A stretch of 6,170 nucleotides of DNA from Candidatus Nomurabacteria bacterium CG_4_9_14_0_2_um_filter_32_10 (GTDB lineage Bacteria; Patescibacteriota; Minisyncoccia; Phycocordibacterales; UBA9973). Below the pieces are notes generated by a model. That model did no database searches. It was not told the origin of the DNA and was given only the letters and a program-made list of their open reading frames with translations. The position numbers and the translations under genes were made by a program. Numbering within the stretch: position 1 is the first letter of the stretch; each line of letters opens with the position of its first letter. This document shows, in pieces, positions 1 to 6,032 of this stretch. The stretch spans positions 1 to 6,170 of the forward strand of contig PFRK01000045.1 in assembly GCA_002788475.1 (NCBI GenBank), in the 5' to 3' direction.

Positions 1-19
1 GGTTAAGAAATTTATAATT

Positions 20-1426
20 ATGGAATTTAAAATTGAGAAAAAATTAAATCCCGACAGAAGTCACGAAGGCTCACAAGGAGCTTCTACTTCTAACGGGACA
101 AGAAATACCTTAGGACGTGCTGGAATTTTAATCACAGCCCACGGAATTATTAAAACTCCGGCTTTTGTTGCGGTGGGAACAAAAGCAACTGTAAAATCTC
201 TTAATCCAGAGCAGGTACGTGATGCTGGTACTCAAGTTGTTTTAGGAAATACTTATCATTTATATTTACAGCCAGGGGATGAGATAGTAAGAGATGGAGG
301 AGGTATTGGTAAATTTATGAATTGGTTTGGGCCGACAATGACAGATTCTGGAGGGTTTCAAGTTTTTTCTTTAGGAGCTGCTTATGGAAAAGATATCTCA
401 AAAATTACTAAAATTACTGACCCTTCATTATTAATACCAGAAAGATTTGATGATAGTGATGCACCAAGACTTGCTAAAATAGGACAAGATGGTGTCTCTT
501 TTAAATCTCATTTAGATGGAAGTATTCACTATATTACTCCTGAAAAATCTATACAAATTCAACATAATTTAGGTGCGGACATAATTTTTGCTTTTGATGA
601 GTGCACTAGTCCTGTGGAAGATTTAAAGTATCAAGAAGAAGCATTAGAACGTACACATCGTTGGGCAGAGAGAAGTCTCGCAGAACATGAAAAATTAAAA
701 AATGCGAAATTTCTACTTTCTAGCGCAGGAGAAAAAACAGAAGAATCATTCTTTATATGGTCGCTGTCTGAGCGTGCTCGCTCAGCGCTGCCTCTCGGCT
801 CGTCAGCCTGCGAGACACCCTCTAAAGAATATTCTTCTGTTTTTTCTCCAGCCTTATTCGGTATCGTGCAAGGTGGTAGAGAAGAATCTTTACGAAAAAA
901 ATCTGCAAAAATTATTGCAGAGACAAATGTGGATGGTAAGTATTTTGATGGTTTTGGTATCGGTGGTTCTTTTGCAAAAGAAGATATGTCTTCTGTTGTG
1001 AAATGGGTGAATGAAATTTTACCAGAAGAAAAACCTCGTCACTTGCTTGGCATAGGGGAGCCTGAAGATTTATTTATGGGAATAGAAAATGGAGTGGATC
1101 TTTTTGATTGCGTCTTGCCGACACGTCTCGGAAGAAATGGAACGATTTACACAAAAAATGGAAAAATAATTATCATGAATACAAAATTCAGAAATGATTT
1201 TTCACCGATTGAAAAAGATTGTGAATGTTACACTTGTAAAAATTATACGAGAAGCTATATTGCACACCTTTTTCATGGAAAAGAAATGCTTGCAGGCACT
1301 CTCGCTTCAATTCATAATCTGTATTTTATTATCCACTTAGTAGATCAAATTCGTCAGTCTATTATCAACGATACGTTCTATGAATACAAGAAAGAATTTT
1401 TAGAAGGATATTTAAATAAAGACTGA
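20..1426 (+). CDS. tgt: Queuine/preQ1 tRNA-guanine transglycosylase with two palindromic in-frame insertions
   Basis: Tgt swaps guanine 34 of GUN-anticodon tRNAs for a queuine precursor (preQ1 in most bacteria) by base exchange in the cytosol. The 468-residue protein shows the family landmarks in order: LGNTYHLYLQPG (75-86), TDSGGFQVFSL with the general-base Asp109, FDECTSP (192-198), LFGIVQGG (279-286), FDCVLPTRLGRNG with nucleophile Asp363, and the zinc site Cys401, Cys403, Cys406 and His432 (CxCxxC...H). All catalytic and zinc residues are present, so it is probably active. Typical bacterial Tgt is about 370-380 residues. The excess lies at residues ~11-27, ~120-155 and ~231-277; the first and last coincide with palindromic DNA. 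The ATG at 20 fits the family N-terminus (FKIEKK) and no ribosome-binding site precedes it. It ends with TGA. Very confident on family; preferred base (preQ1 or queuine) is not settled. Confidence 0.95.
   Translation: MEFKIEKKLNPDRSHEGSQGASTSNGTRNTLGRAGILITAHGIIKTPAFVAVGTKATVKSLNPEQVRDAGTQVVLGNTYHLYLQPGDEIVRDGGGIGKFMNWFGPTMTDSGGFQVFSLGAAYGKDISKITKITDPSLLIPERFDDSDAPRLAKIGQDGVSFKSHLDGSIHYITPEKSIQIQHNLGADIIFAFDECTSPVEDLKYQEEALERTHRWAERSLAEHEKLKNAKFLLSSAGEKTEESFFIWSLSERARSALPLGSSACETPSKEYSSVFSPALFGIVQGGREESLRKKSAKIIAETNVDGKYFDGFGIGGSFAKEDMSSVVKWVNEILPEEKPRHLLGIGEPEDLFMGIENGVDLFDCVLPTRLGRNGTIYTKNGKIIIMNTKFRNDFSPIEKDCECYTCKNYTRSYIAHLFHGKEMLAGTLASIHNLYFIIHLVDQIRQSIINDTFYEYKKEFLEGYLNKD
50..97 (+). 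repeat. Short in-frame palindromic element in the Tgt N-terminus
   Basis: An imperfect hairpin lies entirely inside tgt. Outer clamp cccg (50-53) pairs with cggg (94-97). After a 2x2 mismatch, agaagt (56-61) pairs with acttct (86-91). The inner gaa(g)gctc (65-72, G bulge) pairs with gagcttc (78-84). It encodes residues 11-26, from Pro11 to Gly26, with EGSQGAS at 16-22. Other Tgt proteins run almost directly from the first strand (FKIEKK) into the RAG-hydrophobic-strand segment seen here at residues 33-38. The segment therefore behaves as an insertion of about 17 codons in a loop. It resembles the element at 3776-3804 in both structure and frame. Confidence 0.7.
721..856 (+). repeat. Large composite palindromic element (branched cruciform) inserted in frame in tgt
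   Basis: A perfect 19-bp inverted repeat, ggagaaaaaacagaagaat at 728-746 and its complement at 831-849, continues inward after a single bulged C747 with 8 more pairs (748-755 with 823-830). Weaker pairing extends outward to about 721 and 856. The enclosed core holds two more hairpins: ctgagcg (768-774)/cgctcag (779-785) with a TGCT loop, and tctcg (793-797)/cgaga (811-815) around gct/agc (798-800/805-807). The core 756-822 has 44 G/C in 67 bases, far richer than the flanks. The element encodes about residues 234-278, between the helix ending LKNAK and the conserved LFGIVQGG strand, where E. coli Tgt has only a short linker. No stop or frameshift is introduced. Structure and insertion are seen directly; mobility is inferred. 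Confidence 0.85.
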
Positions 1427-1432
1427 AAATGC

Positions 1433-1460
1433 TTTACAATTTTTGACGAATTGCTATACT
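1433..1460 (+). promoter_or_regulatory. Sigma-70-type promoter for the decarboxylase gene
   Basis: TTTACA (1433-1438), a 16-bp spacer and TATACT (1455-1460) lie just after the tgt stop. A start of transcription about 7 bases after the -10 box falls near 1467, only some 6 nt before the ATG at 1473, so the mRNA would be almost leaderless. This position also argues against the in-frame TTG at 1443 as the translation start. Confidence 0.6.
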
Positions 1461-1472
1461 ATTTTTAATTTG

Positions 1473-2888
1473 ATGGCTAAGAAAAAAACAAAAAAACAGG
1501 GTCTACATAAACGCAAGGTAGGGAAAAATTGGAAAAAATTTTGGAAGCTTGGAGCTGAGGAATTTAACACCCAATTTTTAGGTGTCAGTAAAGATAATGA
1601 GCTCACTGCAATAGAAGGGCATCATATATATAATTTAAATGATTTGGCTCAAAAATATGGCACACCTTTGCAAGTGATTTTCCCTTTTGTGTTAGAAGAT
1701 AGGCTCAAAGATTTGATAGGTTATTTTCAAGCTTATATAAAAATTTATGGCTATAAGGGTAAATTTTTCTATCACTATCCAATGAAAGTTAATCAAAATA
1801 GGGAATTTGTTCTTCCACTCATTTCAGAAGGGGCAAATTTGGAAGTAACTTCTGCAAATGAATTATGGCTTGTAAAAAAACTTTGGGAGGGAGAAAAGTT
1901 TAATAATAAAATTCGCGTGCTTTGTAATGGCCCGAAGACTGATCAATATTTAGATTTGATAGAAGAACTACGTGCAAAAGGTATGAATATAGTGCCTATA
2001 ATAGAAGGGCCAGAGGAAATTGAAAGAATCTCAAAATATAAAGGTGATAAAGGTGTTCGGGTAGACCTTTCTATCAAGTCTGATACACGTTGGGATAAGA
2101 AATTTGACCGTTTTGGGCTCTCTGAAAAGGATATTCTTAATTTACCTAAAATGAAGAATTTAAAGATTTTGCATTATCATTTAGGTTCACAGATAAAGAC
2201 ACAGAAGAGTATTTTAGAAGGAGTGAAACATGCTTTTACTATTTATTTGCAGTTACAGAAAATATATCCTTCTTTAGACACATTAGATATAGGTGGTGGT
2301 TTTGGTATTTCTCATGAAAAAAAGAAATTTTATACAGCAAAAGTTGTTTCAAGTAAAATAATAAAATTATTAAAAAATTTATCAGATAAAGCTGGAGTTA
2401 AACATCCAAATTTGGCTATAGAATGGGGTTGGTATATTGTTGATCCAGCTCAGATAACTATTTATAAAATAATTTCTAAAAAGTATATTGAAAAGGCGAA
2501 TGCGAAAGCTTGGTATATTATTGACGGAAGTTTTATGAATGACTTGAAGGACACTTGGGCGGTGCATCAAAAGTGGCATGTTATACCGGTGAACAATATG
2601 ACTAGTTCTCTTAAGAGAGTTTGGCTTGCTGGAAGTTCTTGTGATTCTGATGATAAATATACTGCTGGTGGAGATTATATTCTTTTACCAAAATTAAATG
2701 GTGAAGATCAATACATTGCAATTTTAGATACAGGAGCCTATCAAGATGCTTTGTCGTCACATCATTGTTTACTTTCTCTTCCTGCAAAAATTATTGCGCA
2801 TGATGGTGCGATAAAAATTATTCGCAAACATGAAACAGCAGAAACCATCGGTAAATTTTTTGGTTGGAATAATGGAGATGATAAGTAG
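1473..2888 (+). CDS. speA: Compact SpeA-like PLP-dependent arginine decarboxylase (fold type III)
   Basis: Probable cytosolic PLP decarboxylase of the alanine-racemase-fold/Orn-DAP-Arg group, closest in motifs to biosynthetic arginine decarboxylase SpeA (arginine to agmatine, polyamine route). From ATG 1473 (471 aa): basic Lys-rich N-terminus, YGTPLQV (62-68), YPMKVNQNR with PLP-lysine Lys105, VLCNGPKTDQYL (149-160), HLGSQ (236-240), DIGGGFG phosphate loop (272-278), Glu317 expected to face the PLP ring nitrogen, FMNDLKDTWAVHQ (354-366), CDSD with active-site Cys390, and GAYQ with Tyr423. YP-(I/M)-KVNQ and CDSD favour SpeA over LysA or ODC. It is much shorter than E. coli SpeA (about 630-660 aa): the helical insert between the two domains and the C-terminal extension are missing. 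The usual Arg of the E-x-G-R motif is Trp320. It ends in tandem TAG TAG, 37 nt before the next gene. Family is firm; the substrate is less certain. Confidence 0.8.
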   Translation: MAKKKTKKQGLHKRKVGKNWKKFWKLGAEEFNTQFLGVSKDNELTAIEGHHIYNLNDLAQKYGTPLQVIFPFVLEDRLKDLIGYFQAYIKIYGYKGKFFYHYPMKVNQNREFVLPLISEGANLEVTSANELWLVKKLWEGEKFNNKIRVLCNGPKTDQYLDLIEELRAKGMNIVPIIEGPEEIERISKYKGDKGVRVDLSIKSDTRWDKKFDRFGLSEKDILNLPKMKNLKILHYHLGSQIKTQKSILEGVKHAFTIYLQLQKIYPSLDTLDIGGGFGISHEKKKFYTAKVVSSKIIKLLKNLSDKAGVKHPNLAIEWGWYIVDPAQITIYKIISKKYIEKANAKAWYIIDGSFMNDLKDTWAVHQKWHVIPVNNMTSSLKRVWLAGSSCDSDDKYTAGGDYILLPKLNGEDQYIAILDTGAYQDALSSHHCLLSLPAKIIAHDGAIKIIRKHETAETIGKFFGWNNGDDK

Positions 2889-2925
2889 TAGAAAGTTAAC
2901 AAATCCATAAAGTTAAAAGTAAAAA

Positions 2926-3441
2926 ATGGAAAAGAAAAAAGATTTTTTTATTTCTCTAATTATTGTTTTTTTAGTAATAGGATTTTTTATTTTTTTAATT
3001 TTTTTTTCTTTAGATAAAGAAAAAGTGTCAGGGTTAAAACCTGAAGTAAACTCTGGAACAAAAAATCTAGATATAAATAAAATTCAGTATATAAAAATTG
3101 CAGATAAAATTTTAAAAGTTGAACTAGCTTTAACTCCGGAGGCTCAGCAACAAGGACTTTCAGGGAGAGAAAAATTAAAAGAGGACGAAGGTATGTTTTT
3201 CGTTTTTAACCATATGGATAAATATTCTTTTTGGATGAAGGATATGAATTTTGCTTTAGATATTATTTGGATTGGAGAAGATTTACGTGTGGTTTATATA
3301 AAAAAAAATGCACTCCCAGAGTCGTATCCAGAGACTTTTAGACCCAGTCAAGAGGTGAGGTATGTTTTAGAAGTTTTGGCTCAATTTTCAGAAAAGAATA
3401 ATTTGAAAGAGGGGGATCAGATAGAAATCTTGCTCCCTTAG
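2926..3441 (+). CDS. Membrane-anchored DUF192 family protein
   Basis: A 171-residue protein. Residues 7-28 are a strong hydrophobic segment after a basic start (MEKKKD), with no lipobox cysteine, so it is an uncleaved N-terminal anchor or a signal peptide. A polar linker follows (about 30-52), then a DUF192 domain (about 55-170). The family signatures are visible: QQGLSGREKLKEDEGMFFVF (75-94), FWMKDMNFALDIIWI (102-116) and YVLEV (146-150). The domain is expected on the outer face of the membrane; its biochemical role is unknown and I assign none. It starts 37 nt after the decarboxylase stop with no Shine-Dalgarno sequence and no clear promoter of its own, so it is probably co-transcribed with that gene. 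A short hairpin and T-rich stretch follow its stop, which fits it being last in the unit. Confidence 0.9.
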   Translation: MEKKKDFFISLIIVFLVIGFFIFLIFFSLDKEKVSGLKPEVNSGTKNLDINKIQYIKIADKILKVELALTPEAQQQGLSGREKLKEDEGMFFVFNHMDKYSFWMKDMNFALDIIWIGEDLRVVYIKKNALPESYPETFRPSQEVRYVLEVLAQFSEKNNLKEGDQIEILLP

Positions 3442-3463
3442 AGCTTGCTATTTCAGCTTTTAA

Positions 3464-3516
3464 GAAGATGACTATTTACAGTCATTTCAAATTGTTTTCT
3501 TTGTCGTTTTTTTCTT
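3464..3516 (+). terminator. Possible weak intrinsic terminator after the DUF192 gene
   Basis: gaa (3464-3466), bulged G, and atgact (3468-3473) pair with agtcat (3480-3485) and ttc (3486-3488) around a 6-nt loop. A T-rich stretch follows, with a run of Ts near 3508-3513. The stem is short and AT-rich and the T-run is not adjacent, so this is tentative. Its place between the DUF192 gene and the next -10 box supports it. Confidence 0.35.
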
Positions 3517-3548
3517 AGTTTCCACTCGCATAAATTATTTTTTAGAAG

Positions 3549-3554
3549 TATAAT
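3549..3554 (+). promoter_or_regulatory. -10 box (TATAAT) giving a leaderless nrdJ transcript
   Basis: A perfect TATAAT ends 6 bases before the ATG at 3561. A start 7 bases downstream would fall on the A of the ATG, so the mRNA would be leaderless. No good -35 match lies 16-18 bp upstream, nor an extended TG, so confidence rests on the -10 box and its position. Confidence 0.45.
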
Positions 3555-3560
3555 CACCCT

Positions 3561-5963
3561 ATGGAAAAAGATTTTATTTTAAACAGAAGGGAACTAAACA
3601 AAATTAAGAATGTCAGAAATCGTGAAGGAGAAATAATTCCTTTCAATATAAATAAAATTGCTGATGCTGTATACAAAGCGTTTCTCATAACGAGTGAGGG
3701 AGAAAAAAAGGAAGCAAAAGATGTTGCAAAGAAAGTTTTTCATAGATTAACCCATCTTAAGTTAAAAAGTAACGACCCCGAAGGAAGGCAAGCTTCCTAT
3801 GGGGCAGGAAAAAAGTTCATTCCGACGGTGGAAATGGTGCAAGATTTTGTAGAATCCGAACTTATGGATCTGGGATATCATCTTACTGCAAAATCCTATA
3901 TTTTATATAGGTCAAAAAGAGCAGAGTTAAGGAAAGAAGTTGGTATTATCCCTGTTGAAAGTAAAAAAGTTTTTGATGAATCGAGTTCTTACTTTGTTAG
4001 TTCTTATGAAGAATTTATTTTTTTTAGGACATATTCAAAGTGGCAAGATAATTTAGGAAGACGCGAGACATGGATAGAGACAATTAACCGCTTTATGGCT
4101 TATATGAAAAAAAATCTTGGAGATAAAGTATCTTCAAGAGATATTTCTGAATTAAAAGAAGGAATTCTAAAACAAGAGATCTGTCCATCAATGAGATTGC
4201 TTTGGTCTGCAGGTGAAGCATGTGAAAAAACAAATGTCTGGGCTTACAACTGTTCTTATGTTGCACCTACTTGTTGGCAAGATTTAGGAGAGGTGATGTA
4301 CATACTGATGTGTGGAGCTGGATTAGGTTTTTCTGTTGAATCTGAAACTGTACAAAAATTTCCGCAGATAAGAAGGCAGACAGGAAAAAAACTTGCTACT
4401 TATGTTGTAGAAGATGATAAAGAAGGTTGGGCAGATGCATTTGTTCTTGCTTGTAAGACTTGGGCTGATGGTTATGATGTGGAATTTGATTATAGTAAAG
4501 TGCGTCCGTCAGGTTCTCGTTTGAAAGTGGCCGGTGGCCGAGCTTCAGGACCTCAGCCTCTTATTGATTTAATTAATTTTACTAAAAAGAAAATATTAGC
4601 CAGACAAGCAAAACGTCTTACCAATTTGGATCTTCATGACATAATTTGTCAGATTGGACTCATCGTCGTTGCTGGGGGAGTTCGTCGCAGTGCTTTGATA
4701 TCTCTTTCTGATATTGATGATGAATCTATGCGTAAATCAAAACAGGGACAATTTTGGATTGATAACGGTCAGCGCTCAATGGCTAACAATTCAGCTGTGT
4801 ATAGCCAGAAACCCTCAGCTTCAGAATTTTTAAACGAATGGATAGAATTGATAAAATCAGGCACAGGTGAAAGAGGAATTTTCAATAGAGGAGGACTTAT
4901 GACTCAACTCCCAAAACGTAGAATCAATAATTGGAAAGAAGCTGGAATTATAGATGACCAAAATGTGATTGTTGGATTACCTGGATCAAATCCTTGCGGA
5001 GAAATTACTCTTCGTTCTAAACAATTTTGTAATCTCACTTCTATTGTGGTTCGTCCAAAGGACACAATTGAGGATTTAAAAAGGAAAGTTAGACTCTCTA
5101 CAATATTAGGTACCTATCAAGCGACTTTGACTCATTTCGGTTATCTTTCAAAAGAATGGAAAGAAAATTGTGATGATGAAGCACTACTCGGTGTCTCCAT
5201 TACTGGATATTATGATAATAAGACAATTAGGAATGACAATGTTTTATCACAGCTTCGCGAAGAATCTATAAAAGTAAATAAAGAATATGCAAAAAAGTTC
5301 GGTATAAATCATTCTACTTGTATTACCACTATCAAACCTCATGGTAATTCCGGCCAACTTCTTTATGTCGGTTCTGGAATGCATCCATGGTATGCCAAAT
5401 ATTATATTAGACGTGTTCGTATTTCTACAAATGATCCATTGTATGAATTAATAAAAGATCAAGGTGTTCCTTTCAAAGCTGAAGTCGGATATTCTACTGC
5501 AAACTCCACTGTCGCTGTGGTTGAATTCCCAATCAAAGCACCAGATGGAGCTGTCACTCGAGATCAAGTCTCTGCTATTGATTTACTAAATGAATGGAAA
5601 AGATTAAAAATTAATTATATTGAACACAATCCTTCTGTCACGATTTATGTTGGCAACGATGAATGGATTAAAGTTGCAAACTTTATTTATGAGAATTGGG
5701 ATATCGTCGGTGGACTTTCTTTCTTACCTCGCTCTGAACATGTCTATCAACTTGCACCTTATGAAGAGATTTCGAAAGAAGAGTATGATAAAAGAATTAA
5801 AGAAATAAAACATATTGATTTTTCTAAACTTGTTTATTACGAACAAGAAGACAATACTGTCGGTGCTAAAGAATTTGCTTGTGTCTCTGGAGTTTGTTCT
5901 ATTGATGACGTCTTAGCTGAAGAAGCTCAAAAAGAAAAAGCAGAAGGTTCTCCAGATAATTAG
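3561..5963 (+). CDS. nrdJ: Adenosylcobalamin-dependent (class II, monomeric-type) ribonucleotide reductase with ATP-cone
   Basis: Reduces ribonucleotides to deoxyribonucleotides with a thiyl radical made from adenosylcobalamin, so no oxygen or small subunit is needed. The 800 residues comprise an N-terminal ATP-cone (about 16-125, with NREGEIIPFN and KSYILYRSKRAELR), which usually senses ATP/dATP, then a barrel like Lactobacillus leichmannii RTPR. Expected residues are present: Cys231 (YNCSYVAP) and Cys490 (FCNL) as the redox pair, Cys479 in NPCGEI as the radical cysteine with Asn477 and Glu481, GAGLGFSVE (252-260), VAGGVRRSAL (370-379) and YYIRRVR (614-620). The tail has Cys774-x4-Cys779, the swinging pair that re-reduces the site. 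The radical and redox cysteines are all present, so it should be active. Oddities: a hairpin-encoded insert at about 70-84 within the ATP-cone, and PHGNSG instead of PSG at 593-598. No intein interrupts it. ATG 3561 sits just after a TATAAT. NTP versus NDP preference is not established here. Confidence 0.93.
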   Translation: MEKDFILNRRELNKIKNVRNREGEIIPFNINKIADAVYKAFLITSEGEKKEAKDVAKKVFHRLTHLKLKSNDPEGRQASYGAGKKFIPTVEMVQDFVESELMDLGYHLTAKSYILYRSKRAELRKEVGIIPVESKKVFDESSSYFVSSYEEFIFFRTYSKWQDNLGRRETWIETINRFMAYMKKNLGDKVSSRDISELKEGILKQEICPSMRLLWSAGEACEKTNVWAYNCSYVAPTCWQDLGEVMYILMCGAGLGFSVESETVQKFPQIRRQTGKKLATYVVEDDKEGWADAFVLACKTWADGYDVEFDYSKVRPSGSRLKVAGGRASGPQPLIDLINFTKKKILARQAKRLTNLDLHDIICQIGLIVVAGGVRRSALISLSDIDDESMRKSKQGQFWIDNGQRSMANNSAVYSQKPSASEFLNEWIELIKSGTGERGIFNRGGLMTQLPKRRINNWKEAGIIDDQNVIVGLPGSNPCGEITLRSKQFCNLTSIVVRPKDTIEDLKRKVRLSTILGTYQATLTHFGYLSKEWKENCDDEALLGVSITGYYDNKTIRNDNVLSQLREESIKVNKEYAKKFGINHSTCITTIKPHGNSGQLLYVGSGMHPWYAKYYIRRVRISTNDPLYELIKDQGVPFKAEVGYSTANSTVAVVEFPIKAPDGAVTRDQVSAIDLLNEWKRLKINYIEHNPSVTIYVGNDEWIKVANFIYENWDIVGGLSFLPRSEHVYQLAPYEEISKEEYDKRIKEIKHIDFSKLVYYEQEDNTVGAKEFACVSGVCSIDDVLAEEAQKEKAEGSPDN
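3776..3804 (+). repeat. Short in-frame palindromic element in the NrdJ ATP-cone
   Basis: cccc (3776-3779) pairs with gggg (3801-3804). After a 2x2 internal loop, aggaag (3782-3787) pairs with cttcct (3793-3798) around a 5-nt loop. It encodes Pro73 to Gly81 with EGRQAS at 74-79, between the helix ending FHRLTHLK and the conserved IPTVEMVQDFVE helix of the ATP-cone, where relatives have a short linker. It shares layout, frame and peptide motif with the element at 50-97. Confidence 0.65.
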
Positions 5964-5964
5964 G

Positions 5965-5996
5965 AAAAAATAAGAATAATGTTTTTCTTGTTTTTT
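5965..5996 (+). terminator. Possible A/U-only terminator hairpin after nrdJ
   Basis: Starting 2 nt after the nrdJ stop, six As (5965-5970), T5971 and aagaa (5972-5976) pair with ttctt (5985-5989), G5990 as U-G, and six Ts (5991-5996), leaving an 8-nt loop. More T-rich sequence follows. The stem has only one G-C pair and would be weak, but it is well placed between nrdJ and the rnpB promoter. Confidence 0.35.
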
Positions 5997-5997
5997 A

Positions 5998-6026
5998 TTT
6001 ACTTTCTTATTTTTTTGTTTTATAAT
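5998..6026 (+). promoter_or_regulatory. Sigma-70-type promoter for rnpB
   Basis: TTTACT (5998-6003, 4 of 6 to consensus), a 17-bp spacer and a perfect TATAAT (6021-6026). Transcription should begin at about 6033, directly before the recognisable RNase P RNA sequence. This is the best promoter in the window, as expected for an abundant stable RNA. Confidence 0.75.
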
Positions 6027-6032
6027 CGAAAC

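Noticed and set aside
13..18. TATAAT just before the tgt start as a tgt promoter
   Set aside because: It ends one base before the ATG at 20, so transcription would start inside the gene after the start codon. In such AT-rich DNA it is probably chance; the tgt promoter is likely upstream of the window.
702..1001. 99-codon open frame on the + strand
   Set aside because: It overlaps tgt in another frame, across the palindromic element. The peptide shows no family features and tgt is certain.
1443..1448. TTGACG as a -35 box
   Set aside because: Only 6 bp separate it from TATACT; TTTACA at 1433 has a proper 16-bp spacer.
1443..1472. In-frame TTG giving a decarboxylase 10 residues longer
   Set aside because: It lies upstream of or within the -10 box (1455-1460), so it would not be on that transcript. 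ATG 1473 begins a normal Lys-rich N-terminus.
2041..2074. aaaggt...accttt inverted repeat in the decarboxylase gene
   Set aside because: Only 6 bp, inside a conserved, non-inserted protein segment; expected by chance and unlike the three inserted palindromes.
2382..2579. 65-codon open frame on the - strand
   Set aside because: Antisense shadow of the decarboxylase gene with no promoter or recognisable protein.
1473..2888. Diaminopimelate decarboxylase (LysA) identity
   Set aside because: LysA-type YAVKAN and EPGR motifs are absent; YPMKVNQ, LCNGPK and CDSD match SpeA better.
5620..5808. 62-codon open frame on the + strand
   Set aside because: Out-of-frame shadow inside nrdJ.
3561..5963. 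Intein or intron in nrdJ
   Set aside because: RNR genes are frequent hosts, but the protein aligns by motif from ATP-cone to C-terminal CxxxxC with no splice motifs or large insert.
20..5963. Alternative genetic code (UGA as glycine)
   Set aside because: All four proteins read through without internal TGA, and tgt ends with TGA at the expected family C-terminus.
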